From NCBI GenBank assembly GCA_007128345.1, contig SKXS01000141.1, positions 1-18,772 of the forward strand: a DNA stretch of 18,772 nucleotides. The letters run 5' to 3'. Below, piece after piece: positions 1 to 7,160 of the stretch. A program made the translations under genes and the position numbers. Position 1 is the stretch's first letter, and each line of letters starts with the position of its first letter. This stretch comes from Spirochaetia bacterium (GTDB taxonomy: Bacteria; Spirochaetota; Spirochaetia; PWKH01). The notes under the pieces were generated by a model, which saw only the letters and a list, made by a program, of their open reading frames with translations, made no database searches and was not told the DNA's origin.

Positions 1-455
1 CGATATTCGTCAATCTCCTGCAGAACTACACGAGGTTTAACATTGAGGGTACTGTGTTCGGGGTTGTGCTTGTGCATATCCTCGTCGGACTGGTGTACGG
101 GGTATGGATTACCAGCTCCACGTTCAAGGCCATACCGGTCAGCCTGGAGGAAGCTGCCCGCAGTGTGGGTGCCAGTCCGATCACAGCATTCTACCGGGTG
201 ACCCTCCCGCTGGCAGCTCCGGGTCTGCTGGCCAGCGCAGTGTTCATTTTTATCATATCGCTGGATGAGTTTACCGGCACCTACTTTGTCGGGCTGCCAT
301 TCGTGCACACTCTGCCGATGCTTCTCTTCTCAGCCAGCGGATACAACATGCAGTTTGCATCGGTCATCGCCATCATCTTGCTCATACCAAGCGTGCTGTT
401 CATGGTGCTCATACGCAGGATACTTAAGGCTGAGTATGTCGGCGGCATGGGATAA
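1..455 (+). CDS. ABC transporter permease, PotC-like (5' end outside window)
   Basis: This is the C-terminal part of an inner-membrane permease of a binding-protein-dependent importer. The frame is open from position 3, and the true start lies before the window. It shows the cytoplasmic EAA loop that docks on the ATPase (EEAARSVGAS followed by a PLAAPGL stretch), flanked by hydrophobic segments typical of the PotC / spermidine-putrescine permease family. The C-terminus ends in a short charged tail (LKAEYVGGMG). The stop overlaps the ribosome binding site of the next gene (AAGGAGAG at 454-461, ATG at 468), so the two are co-transcribed. Family identity is firm. The substrate cannot be read from this fragment: polyamines, phosphonates and other small charged solutes all use this permease type, and the matching binding protein and PotB-like partner would lie upstream. 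Confidence 0.88.
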   Translation, partial: IFVNLLQNYTRFNIEGTVFGVVLVHILVGLVYGVWITSSTFKAIPVSLEEAARSVGASPITAFYRVTLPLAAPGLLASAVFIFIISLDEFTGTYFVGLPFVHTLPMLLFSASGYNMQFASVIAIILLIPSVLFMVLIRRILKAEYVGGMG

Positions 456-467
456 GGAGAGAGAATC

Positions 468-1535
468 ATGCCAGAACTACAATTGAAGCAGTTAGTGAAA
501 ACCTACGGCAGCGTACGCGCCATTGACCACCTGAATCTGCAGGTGGAGGATGGTGAGCTGGTCACCCTGCTCGGACCGTCAGGATGCGGCAAGACGACAA
601 CCCTACGTTCGATATCAGGGTTTCTCACTCCAGACAGCGGGAGCATATACATCGGGTCCCGGAACATTACGTCCATTCCTCCGGAGAAGCGTAAGATAGG
701 TCTGGTATTCCAGAACTATGCGCTGTGGCCCCACATGACTATATACCAGAACCTAGCCTTCGGCATGCAGATTAAGAAGATGCCAAAAGGCGACATACAG
801 AGGAAGGTGGAGGAAGTGCTCTCTGTTGTACAGCTCCAGGGGTATGAAGAGCGCTATCCTCGTCAGCTTAGCGGTGGACAGCAGCAGCGGGTTGCTCTAG
901 CCAGAGCTATCGGCATGGAACCCGAAATCCTTCTGCTCGATGAGCCGCTGAGCAATCTGGACGCGCTACTGCGTGAGCAGATGCGTTTCGAGATTGCCCA
1001 GCTGCATAAGCGGCTCGGGCTGACGACCATCTATGTTACCCATGACCAGACCGAGGCTATGGTGATATCAGACAGGATTGTGATTCTCAAGGATGGTAAG
1101 ATCATGCAGGAAGGTCCCCCAAAAGAGATTTATCTGAACCCGGCTAATAAGTTTGTTGCGGGATTCATGGGGGCAACGTTGTTTATCAAGGGGACGGTGG
1201 CAGGGAAAAAAGATCCCTACCTGCATGTGCGTACCCCAGACCAGCTTGATATCTACGGCCGGGGAAGCAGCCTGGCTGAAGGGACGGAGGTGTCGGTTGC
1301 ACTCAGGCCTGAAGCCATCACAATAGCGAAAGGGACGCCGGATCGTCCTGAGGGTATTAATGATTTCAACGGTACCGTGGAACGGTCATACTTTGTCGGT
1401 GAAGGGGTGGATTACCAGCTCAAGGTACATCAGACAATGATTCGTGCGAAGCAGGAATCTACGGACATGCTGCCGGGTGGTACTCCGGTACGGGTGACTG
1501 TCAATCCGGACCGGGTACCCATACTGGCGGAGTAG
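468..1535 (+). CDS. ABC transporter ATP-binding protein, PotA/UgpC-like
   Basis: This is the ATPase that powers the importer whose permease precedes it. At 355 residues it has the usual length for the family. In order it shows Walker A (GPSGCGKT, residues 36-43), the Q-loop glutamine near residue 82, the signature LSGGQQQR (134-141), Walker B with catalytic glutamate (ILLLDEP, 154-160) and the switch histidine H192 (VTHD). The last 120 or so residues form a TOBE-type beta domain, with a RPEAI stretch as in PotA, UgpC and FbpC. That domain often senses substrate or regulatory proteins. The start is fixed by AAGGAGAG just upstream. All catalytic residues are present, so it should be active. Subfamily members are too similar to call the substrate from this gene. 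Confidence 0.93.
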   Translation: MPELQLKQLVKTYGSVRAIDHLNLQVEDGELVTLLGPSGCGKTTTLRSISGFLTPDSGSIYIGSRNITSIPPEKRKIGLVFQNYALWPHMTIYQNLAFGMQIKKMPKGDIQRKVEEVLSVVQLQGYEERYPRQLSGGQQQRVALARAIGMEPEILLLDEPLSNLDALLREQMRFEIAQLHKRLGLTTIYVTHDQTEAMVISDRIVILKDGKIMQEGPPKEIYLNPANKFVAGFMGATLFIKGTVAGKKDPYLHVRTPDQLDIYGRGSSLAEGTEVSVALRPEAITIAKGTPDRPEGINDFNGTVERSYFVGEGVDYQLKVHQTMIRAKQESTDMLPGGTPVRVTVNPDRVPILAE

Positions 1536-1546
1536 GATATCCATTC

Positions 1547-2302
1547 ATGGAAATAGCATTTCTGGGGAATGCCTGTGCAGTTCCCCACATACGCAGCGGG
1601 TTCACCTCAGTACTCTTTCGAAACAATGCTGTGTCAGTACTGGTAGATGCAGTGGATAATCCGGTACGCGACCTGATGACCATTGGCCAGGACCCATGCA
1701 TGCTGCAGGTCCTGGTGCTGACCCACACCCATGTGGATCATCTGGGAGGGTTTCCCTCCCTCATTGCTACCCTCTCAAACATGGAACGACTCATGCCACT
1801 GACCGTGCTGGCGACTCCCGATGTGCAGGAGCATGCGTTGCATATTTTATACGCCTACGGAATTGACCCGAAGAGTCTTCCCTACCAGCTGGTCTTTGAA
1901 TATCAGGGGTACAGCGATTCAGGGATGGCCGTGCAACTGCTGACGGGTCATCATTCAGTGCCGACTCAGATGGTCCGCATAGTTGCCCATGAATCGAGCA
2001 TCCTGTATACTTCCGACATTGAGTATGAAGCATCGTTTTACACGGGGGTTCCGGAATGCTCAGTACTAATCCATGAGGCGACCTACTTCCATGCGGACCT
2101 TGTCCCCGGGGGTGGGCACAGTTCTGCACTGCAGGCAGGAGAAGCAGCCCGTGCGCTCAATGCAAAGCGGTTGTTTCTCTGTCACCTGTGCAGCAGGGCA
2201 ATGGACCAGAGCAACCTGCTCGCTGAAGAAGCCCGGCAGGTATTTGGAGGAGAAATCATCGTACCCGACCCGCATGTATGGTACGAAGGTAGGGCAGTAT
2301 GA
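1547..2302 (+). CDS. Metallo-beta-lactamase-fold hydrolase, RNase Z / PhnP-like
   Basis: This 251-residue metal-dependent hydrolase is of the RNase Z-like branch of the MBL superfamily. It has the zinc signature HTHVDH (H60, H62, D64, H65), a distal HH at 135-136 (GHHSVP), the bridging aspartate D157 in YTSDIEY, H176 in LIHEATY, H191 and a late H213 (LCHL). This is the order seen in RNase Z and the phosphodiesterase PhnP. There is no signal peptide, so it should act in the cytoplasm. It starts 11 bases after the ATPase stop and shares an ATGA stop/start overlap with the LacI-type gene, so it is an integral member of the transporter operon. It probably cleaves a phosphodiester or other ester in the imported compound or its product. 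That role is inferred from context. It lacks the long exosite arm of tRNA-processing RNase Z as far as can be seen, so tRNA 3' maturation is less likely. Confidence 0.85.
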   Translation: MEIAFLGNACAVPHIRSGFTSVLFRNNAVSVLVDAVDNPVRDLMTIGQDPCMLQVLVLTHTHVDHLGGFPSLIATLSNMERLMPLTVLATPDVQEHALHILYAYGIDPKSLPYQLVFEYQGYSDSGMAVQLLTGHHSVPTQMVRIVAHESSILYTSDIEYEASFYTGVPECSVLIHEATYFHADLVPGGGHSSALQAGEAARALNAKRLFLCHLCSRAMDQSNLLAEEARQVFGGEIIVPDPHVWYEGRAV

Positions 2303-3369
2303 CGGGAGATGGGGAGCGAAAAGGCAGAATTACCCTCGAAGACATTGCACGCAGCACGGGGTTTTCCCGTGCCACGGTTTCGCGGGTCCTGAACGATAAA
2401 AAGAGCGTAAAACCCAGTACCGTAAAGATCGTTGAACAAGCAATTGAACAGCTGAGCTACCGTCCCAACGTTTCAGCAAGTGCACTGTCAGGCGGCAGGA
2501 CGATGACAGTAGCAGTCTGCCTTCCTGAGACCTTGCGTCCCTACTATTCGATCCTTCTTGGAGGTATAGAAAATATTTCTTCACAGAAAGGGTACGACAT
2601 CATATTCAAGACTAAGAACTATCCCCGGGCTGCCAGAGAGCTTGCCGAATCACGGAGGGTAGACGGCATGATCATCCGGAACATGAAGGAGGATGCTGAA
2701 CACGCCCAACTCTTTAGGGAGCTTGTCCGATGTAACATCCCCTTCGTGCTTATCGGCAAGCCCATGCAGGAATACCCCTCTATCCATATCGACAATGTAG
2801 GCGGTGCCCGCAAGGTAGCCCACCACTTCGCCGAGCATGGGTATAGACGCATCCTTTGTATTACCGGACCGAATCGTCACGTGGATGCCATAGACCGAGT
2901 CTACGGTTTCAAGATGGGCCTTTCTGAACGGGGTATAGATCCTGAGGGTGTTACTCTGGCAGAAGGGGACTACTCGAAGGAGCAAGCCTTCAATCTTATG
3001 AAAGAGCATTTCCCGAAGCCACAGTTTGATGCCGTGTTTGCTGCCAACGACAACATGGCTTTGGGTGTGCTGCTCTACCTCAGGCGCATCGGTATGCGGG
3101 TTCCCGAAGACATGGGACTTGCCGGATTTGATGACTCATTTTTCTCCGAATATCTCTTTCCTCCCCTGACTACAGTTAGGCAACCCATGTACGAGATGGG
3201 TTCCATTGCCATGGAAACGGTTGTGTCCCTTATGGAAGGCTCAACCAGAGAAAAGGGGATCATCCTGCCGACCCAGCTGGTTGTCAGGCGGTCATGCGGC
3301 TGTCCCTACACCTATAACGGTGTAGACGATGCTGACGAGGGAGAGCATCGCCACTTCGATCTCGTCTAG
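2299..3369 (+). CDS. LacI-family transcriptional regulator
   Basis: This is a 356-residue DNA-binding regulator of the LacI/GalR family. The N-terminal helix-turn-helix and hinge (residues 11-60) include TLEDIARSTGFSRATVSRVL and the hinge YRPNVSASALSGGR. The rest is a periplasmic-binding-protein-like effector domain, with FAANDNMALGVL and GFDDS stretches typical of the family, ending in the usual RRSCGC tail. Its ATG overlaps the hydrolase stop (ATGA), so it is the last gene of the transporter operon and probably controls that operon in response to the imported solute or a metabolite of it. The operator would lie upstream of the window. Its stop overlaps by four bases the stop of the convergent HNH gene, leaving no room for a terminator. 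Confidence 0.93.
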   Translation: MTGDGERKGRITLEDIARSTGFSRATVSRVLNDKKSVKPSTVKIVEQAIEQLSYRPNVSASALSGGRTMTVAVCLPETLRPYYSILLGGIENISSQKGYDIIFKTKNYPRAARELAESRRVDGMIIRNMKEDAEHAQLFRELVRCNIPFVLIGKPMQEYPSIHIDNVGGARKVAHHFAEHGYRRILCITGPNRHVDAIDRVYGFKMGLSERGIDPEGVTLAEGDYSKEQAFNLMKEHFPKPQFDAVFAANDNMALGVLLYLRRIGMRVPEDMGLAGFDDSFFSEYLFPPLTTVRQPMYEMGSIAMETVVSLMEGSTREKGIILPTQLVVRRSCGCPYTYNGVDDADEGEHRHFDLV

Positions 3370-3986
3370 CAGCAGCCTTTGCCCTCAGGCAGATTCCACC
3401 TCACAATGCCTCTCTGCGCAGCGGTTGTCTCAACTGCTTCCACCAATGATGCATATGCGGAGGATTTCCAGTTCTCTCTGGAAAACTTGCCGCCGAGTAG
3501 CCGGACCGAGAGTTCACTGCTGAACCGGTCAGGATATTCACGGTAAGCCTCCTCCCAATACCCGATGATACATTCTTTCCTGGCATCAAGGCCTGCGCGT
3601 GTGATCAGCTTGTCACGTTTATCACGGTTCACACTCCTGGAGGCGGGCATCAGGTTCCACAGGTCATTGGTGTGCCAGAGCGAGTAGGGTATTACATGGT
3701 CGACTTCAAAGGAGTTACTGCTCAGGGTCCTGCCGCTCCAGACGCATACCAGATGAGCAGTCCTTGCGTACAGATCCCTGGCTTCACCGACCATCCGGTC
3801 CTGCTGAGGGGATGTCATGAGCAGCGCCAGGATGTCCGAGAATGAGACATTTCCCCCAGTGAAGCTGCTGCTCAACCGTGCCCACGGTACCAGGATTGCT
3901 TCACCGACCCAATGGCCTATCAGGGATAATTCCCTCCACATACCTGCAGAAAAGTAGATTGCCCCTAACTGGGTAAACAGGTCCAT
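3366..3986 (-). CDS. HNH endonuclease, probably N-terminally truncated
   Basis: The 206 residues carry a clear HNH nuclease core: EVDHVIPYSLW with the D96-H97 pair, N111 in NLMPA, and N120 with K123 in SVNRDKRDK. A CVWSG stretch precedes the core. The Trp-rich segment before the core (GHWVGEAILVPWARL) resembles the region that sits in the middle of longer HNH proteins of about 350 to 400 residues, so the first half appears to be missing. The ATG at 3986 has no recognisable ribosome binding site. The frame stays open for roughly 19 codons upstream without another ATG, GTG or TTG and then meets a stop near 4042, and a near-palindrome lies 13 bases upstream of the ATG. It may be a decayed restriction or defence nuclease, and whether it is expressed is uncertain. 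The comparison with longer relatives is from memory. Confidence 0.7.
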   Translation of the reverse strand: MDLFTQLGAIYFSAGMWRELSLIGHWVGEAILVPWARLSSSFTGGNVSFSDILALLMTSPQQDRMVGEARDLYARTAHLVCVWSGRTLSSNSFEVDHVIPYSLWHTNDLWNLMPASRSVNRDKRDKLITRAGLDARKECIIGYWEEAYREYPDRFSSELSVRLLGGKFSRENWKSSAYASLVEAVETTAAQRGIVRWNLPEGKGCC

Positions 3987-3998
3987 CGGGGTTCTGCA

Positions 3999-4027
3999 GG
4001 TTCGAATAAAGTATTTATTATCGAACC
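3999..4027. repeat. 29-base near-palindrome with GGTTCGA/TCGAACC arms
   Basis: The arms GGTTCGA (3999-4005) and TCGAACC (4021-4027) are perfect inverted copies. Inside them ATAAA (4006-4010) pairs with TTTAT, apart from an extra TA on one side, leaving a four-base centre. It sits 13 bases upstream of the apparent HNH start, at the edge where composition turns A+T-rich. It could be a recombination or transposon end, a protein operator or a transcript hairpin. The sequence does not decide. Confidence 0.6.
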
Positions 4028-4195
4028 TATAAACTAAGTCCAGTCAATAGTAAACCTTGCCATTCGGACAGAGTTTTCTGTACCGCCAGTTCGTTTTCAC
4101 CGGAATAATATATCGTGTCCGTATATACTACAGTCTGTTCTAAGTGTAGTAGGTTGTGTCCTAACTGTATTCCCTTGGATACTTTTCATATATTG

Positions 4196-4218
4196 TGAAC
4201 CTCATCTGAACATTCAGA
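4196..4218. promoter_or_regulatory. Candidate AbiEi operator (direct and inverted repeats)
   Basis: TGAAC occurs at 4196-4200 and again at 4207-4211, one helical turn apart. The second copy lies inside an inverted repeat with six-base arms TCTGAA/TTCAGA and a CA centre (4205-4218). AbiEi antitoxins are known to repress their own operon by binding inverted repeats near the promoter, so a site about 80 bases upstream of the AbiEi start is plausible. Repeats this short can arise by chance. Confidence 0.3.
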
Positions 4219-4297
4219 GATAAATAGGCTGCATGGCCTAGTATGTAATAATTGCCGCTTAATGTTGACATATTTTTATAAGGATACAATAGACGGC

Positions 4298-4897
4298 ATG
4301 AGGAACCAAAGAGGAAAAGTAAAGGCGCTTCTGCGTCAATCATCAATGATTAGTTCCAGCGAGTTTTCTATGGAGGGAATCGATACCAAGACGCTAACCC
4401 GCATGGTAGAAGACGGCGAAATCCAGCGTATTGCTAGAGGACTCTATACATCAGTCGACTATGTACCGGGAACATTCTACTCTCTGATAGAAGTCAGTAA
4501 ACTTGTTGGAAATGGAGTCATCTGCCTTCTCTCGGCCCTTTCATTCCATGAGATCGGAACACAGAACCCCTCTGAAGTCTGGCTTGCCATTCCGAGAAGA
4601 GCCCGCATGCCGCAAGTGAAAGATTATCCTATACGGGTATTCAGATTTTCCGGAGAAGCGTACAGTAATGGTATAGAGCAAATAACAGTGGATGGAGCAG
4701 CTGTCAACATGTACAGTATCCCGAAGACCATTGCCGATTGTTTCAAGTACCGAAACAAGATAGGCCTGGATGTCGCAATTGAAGCTCTGAAAGATATGAT
4801 CCAGAATAACCGTGCATCAATTGGAGATATTATACATTTTGCGAAGATATGCAGAGTCTTTGAGGTAATGAGACCATACATGGAAAGTATTGTATGA
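4298..4897 (+). CDS. abiEi: AbiEi-family antitoxin / transcriptional repressor (type IV TA)
   Basis: This 199-residue protein has the features of AbiEi antitoxins. An N-terminal winged helix-turn-helix (about residues 5-50) ends in IARGLY, followed by the conserved SALSFHEIGTQNPSEVWLAI stretch and the C-terminal YSIPKTIADCFKYRNKIG segment. In type IV systems it represses the operon and counteracts the nucleotidyltransferase toxin without direct binding. I chose ATG 4298 rather than the in-frame ATG at 4262, because residues before MRNQRGK do not look like the family and the 4262 start has no ribosome binding site. An AAGGA at 4280-4284 is a rather distant candidate for 4298. The gene overlaps the toxin gene by ATGA at 4894-4897. 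It appears intact although its partner is broken. Confidence 0.85.
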   Translation: MRNQRGKVKALLRQSSMISSSEFSMEGIDTKTLTRMVEDGEIQRIARGLYTSVDYVPGTFYSLIEVSKLVGNGVICLLSALSFHEIGTQNPSEVWLAIPRRARMPQVKDYPIRVFRFSGEAYSNGIEQITVDGAAVNMYSIPKTIADCFKYRNKIGLDVAIEALKDMIQNNRASIGDIIHFAKICRVFEVMRPYMESIV

Positions 4898-5798
4898 AGG
4901 AAGCCAAAAAGAATTATGCTGCATCAGTGCTTGCGCGGTTGCTTAAGCATAGTCGTATCCATAAAGAAGATTATCAGTCACTGCTTATCCGCTATGCAGC
5001 AGAACGATTTCTCTACAGACTTGGGAAATCTTCCTATCGAAATAATTATCTCCTCAAAGGCGCGTACCTTCTGACTATTACCCTGGAAAATCAGACCGGA
5101 CTACGAAGGACATCGACTTCCTGAAAACCGGAGATACAGACGTAGAATGCATCCAAGAATCACTCAGGAGCATATGTTCCATCCAATACCCTGAGGATGC
5201 AGTCGAGTTTGATTCCGATTCCATCTCCCTCCAAAATATTCGTGAACAAAACGCATATCACGGTCAAAGAGCAAGAATTCAGACTCATATTGGGAAGGCG
5301 AGAGTTGTTTTACAAATCGACATAGGAGTTGGGGACTCTGTGTGTCCGCACCCCATTAGGAAAGATATACCATCACTGCTGGAACTTGAAAACCCGAATA
5401 TTGCATCCTACCCAATCGAATCTGTCATCGCTGAGAAGCTGGAAGCAATTATTGTCCTCAGCCTCTTAACCAGCAGAATGAAGGACTTCTACGATGTATA
5501 TATCATAAGCCGGACCTTCACACTCAGATTCAAGGACGTCTATGCGGCAATTACACAGACATTTGCGCGTCGTAAGACCACCATGCCAACTGAAACGCCC
5601 ATTGTATTCACAGAACAGGTGTATCAGGATACTGTCACACAGAAACAATGGAAAGCCTTTGTGGGAAAATTACGTAATGAGCATTCTGAACTTGAATTCG
5701 CTCAAGTTATTAGCAGGATATCAGAGTTCACCTCTGTCCTATGGAATCGTGGTTCAGCTAATCCTCATACATGGAATCCGGATACCGGATGGCAATAG
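4894..5798 (+). pseudogene. abiEii: AbiEii-family nucleotidyltransferase toxin, frameshifted
   Basis: This is the toxin of the AbiE pair, a DNA-polymerase-beta-like nucleotidyltransferase. Family parts are visible in two frames. From 4894 the first frame gives the helical start and NNYLLKGAYLL (nucleotidyltransferase motif I region), then runs off into a stop at 5122-5124. From about 5091 the second frame gives SDRTTKDIDFL with the metal-binding D-x-D pair, VLQIDIGVGD with the third acidic position, SVIAEKLEAI and MKDFYDVYII, open to the stop at 5796-5798. One added A in the AAAA run at 5087-5090 would join the frames into a product of about 301 residues, the normal family length. No classic heptamer slippery site is present, so programmed frameshifting is unlikely. 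The options are a natural null allele, phase variation at the A-run, or a sequencing error. Confidence 0.85.
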
Positions 5799-5932
5799 CA
5801 TAAAACCTCCCCTTCATGAGTTAATCAGCTGACACACCTGTATTCATCAGCAGTCGGTGCTGTAGTCGATTCACTTCTATGCAACCGTACAGGACTGCAG
5901 ACAACTAACTAATACGATCAATCGAAAACAAC

Positions 5933-5946
5933 GGGAGAGATCTCCC
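5933..5946 (-). terminator. Possible terminator hairpin for DUF4236 gene
   Basis: The arms GGGAGA and TCTCCC form a short stem. On the minus strand the stem is followed by GTTGTTTTC, a T-rich stretch. It lies about 130 bases past the stop of the minus-strand DUF4236 gene. The loop is very small, so this is a weak candidate. Confidence 0.3.
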
Positions 5947-5995
5947 TCAAGCAGGCCTTTTCACATACTGCATCAATATGTACTAATGCCATCTA

Positions 5996-6012
5996 TGCCT
6001 GAAGAGCAGGCA
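5996..6012 (+). terminator. Possible terminator hairpin downstream of AbiEii
   Basis: TGCCTG and CAGGCA form a six-base stem with an AAGAG loop. A run of five T follows at 6020-6024. The seven-base gap before the T-run and the distance of about 200 bases from the toxin stop make it a modest candidate. Confidence 0.3.
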
Positions 6013-6074
6013 GTTCGGCTTTTTCACGCAAGACAAAGAGTTCATTCCTGGAATAGTCCCATGCATGGGCTTGA

Positions 6075-7082
6075 TTACCCCAGATTCAGCCTTTCCTTGA
6101 TCCCGAGATATTCGGAATCCTCTGCAAAGATCCGTTCATAGTCGCTTCTAGCCCGTGCATGCTCTCCCAGAACCTCATACACCTCACCCCTGAGGTAGCG
6201 TAGTTCCTTCATGAGTTCCCCGGGACGATCCTTCCTCCTCCGCAGCGCGTAAGTAAGGACCTCTCGTGCGGCAGTGTGCAGCCCAAGGGTCATGCATGCA
6301 CGTGCTTTGTAGTACAGAAGGGCAGTGTGGACTTCAGTATCATTCTCCACCTCACCGATGAATCCGGCAACCTGCTGCGCAGTCTTCTCCCCATCCGGAT
6401 CAGCCTCGATGAGCAGTTCAGCCAGGGAGAGCCTGACAACGGGATCACCTGGATCCATGCGCTGCAGCTTCCTCAGACAAGATGCGGCATCGCCCCATTT
6501 CCCAAGCTCCTGATAGATTTCCACCAGGGCGAGCAGCACGCCCCGAAGTCTCGGTCCGACCACCGCAGTTACATGTTCTGTCACCGGGAGGTGCATGCTT
6601 GCATCTATGCCATAGGCGCCGAACTGCTGTCCCAGTTCCGCCGGCTGTGAAGCTGCGGCCTTCAGGTATTCTTCAGCATCTTCCAGTCTGTTCTCGTGGA
6701 GTGCAATAAATCCGGCTAGATATGCAGTGTCTGCTGAAGCGGATGATCGTTTCAGGTGCAGTTTCGCCCCTTCAGTATCCCCCTGTTTGAGACACCCGCA
6801 CGCTTGAATGAATGCCTCCTCATCCCTGTTTTTCCGGGAGATCTTTTTTTTGCGCTTTGCAGATGTGCGCGGCGTATCTGGGGGAGCGTGCACGGTCTTT
6901 GCGGGGATCCGTTTGGTGTAGAACAGCCCGGTCCCGGGTATGCCCAGAGAGACGCGCCTGCCTCTGGAGCCGGCAGTCATCTTCGCTCCCCTGGGACCGA
7001 AAGAGAGCGATCCCCCCGCTTTGCTGAGGTTTAGGGTGACGCCTGGAGCCAGCTTTATCCGTCTCCAGAAACGCAGAGCCAT
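6075..7082 (-). CDS. DUF4236 domain protein with TPR repeats
   Basis: The first 57 or so residues of this 335-residue protein match the DUF4236 pattern: MALRFWRRIKLAPGVTLNLS, then GGSLSFGPRGAK, RRVSLGIPGTGLFYT. This small domain of unknown function is often found at the N-terminus of bacterial proteins. A basic linker (KRKKKISRKNR, about residues 76-86) leads to helical repeats of the TPR type, as in AYLAGFIALHENRLEDAEEYL and ALVEIYQELGKWGDAASCL, to the end. I set the start at ATG 7082 because AAGGAGG sits eight bases before it; the GTG at 7100 would place that box inside the gene. No signal peptide or membrane segment is seen. It follows the iron-import ATPase by 78 bases on the same strand but may have its own promoter (7128-7156). 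Its function is unknown, and a scaffolding role is only suggested by the TPRs. Confidence 0.82.
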   Translation of the reverse strand: MALRFWRRIKLAPGVTLNLSKAGGSLSFGPRGAKMTAGSRGRRVSLGIPGTGLFYTKRIPAKTVHAPPDTPRTSAKRKKKISRKNRDEEAFIQACGCLKQGDTEGAKLHLKRSSASADTAYLAGFIALHENRLEDAEEYLKAAASQPAELGQQFGAYGIDASMHLPVTEHVTAVVGPRLRGVLLALVEIYQELGKWGDAASCLRKLQRMDPGDPVVRLSLAELLIEADPDGEKTAQQVAGFIGEVENDTEVHTALLYYKARACMTLGLHTAAREVLTYALRRRKDRPGELMKELRYLRGEVYEVLGEHARARSDYERIFAEDSEYLGIKERLNLG

Positions 7083-7127
7083 GCCGTGATCCTCCTTCAC
7101 CTGCCATAAATGCAGAATGGACAGTTC

Positions 7128-7156
7128 ATCGTACCACGGATGGGCAGGCCAAGCAA
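7128..7156 (-). promoter_or_regulatory. Candidate sigma-70 promoter for DUF4236 gene
   Basis: On the minus strand TTGCTT (7156-7151) and TACGAT (7133-7128) are separated by 17 bases and lie 46 bases before the ATG at 7082. Spacing is ideal and each hexamer has four or five consensus bases. The gene may instead, or also, be read from the iron operon upstream. Confidence 0.4.
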
Positions 7157-7160
7157 CGCG

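Larger units (their letters stand above)
3987..4297. other. A+T-rich intergenic region between HNH and AbiEi genes
   Basis: These 311 bases hold no convincing gene on either strand. They contain the 29-base near-palindrome at 3999-4027, a pair of TGAAC direct repeats and a TCTGAA/TTCAGA inverted repeat near 4196-4218, and a TTGACA at 4265-4270. TACAAT follows that hexamer only 14 bases on, too close for a standard sigma-70 promoter. The base composition differs sharply from the flanking GC-richer genes, which supports foreign origin of this patch. Confidence 0.55.
5799..6074. other. Convergent intergenic region after AbiEii
   Basis: This gap lies between the 3' ends of the AbiEii pseudogene and the DUF4236 gene. 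I see no gene in it. It contains two short hairpins (5933-5946 and 5996-6012) that may end transcription from the two sides, and it marks the right edge of the A+T-rich patch. I found no matching direct repeat at the left edge that would define an insertion footprint. Confidence 0.5.

Noticed and set aside
3995..4030. GGTTCGAAT resembles a tRNA T-arm, suggesting a tRNA or tRNA-derived attachment site
   Set aside because: No acceptor stem, anticodon arm or CCA context can be built around it; the motif is part of the near-palindrome instead.
4265..4290. TTGACA followed by TACAAT as an AbiEi promoter
   Set aside because: The spacer is only 14 bases, and the -10 box would sit 7 bases from the chosen start codon, so it is not a credible standard promoter.
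5084..5100. Programmed -1 frameshifting to make the AbiEii toxin
   Set aside because: Only a four-A run is present, with no X XXY YYZ heptamer and no evident downstream pseudoknot; a simple indel explains it better.
5340..5798. A separate 152-residue gene starting at GTG 5340
   Set aside because: The frame is open with toxin-family motifs from about 5091, so this is the 3' part of the frameshifted AbiEii gene, not an independent gene.
6812..7034. Plus-strand open frames opposite the DUF4236 gene
   Set aside because: The minus-strand DUF4236 motif and its ribosome binding site explain the region; the opposite frames have low-complexity Arg/Ser/Pro-rich translations.
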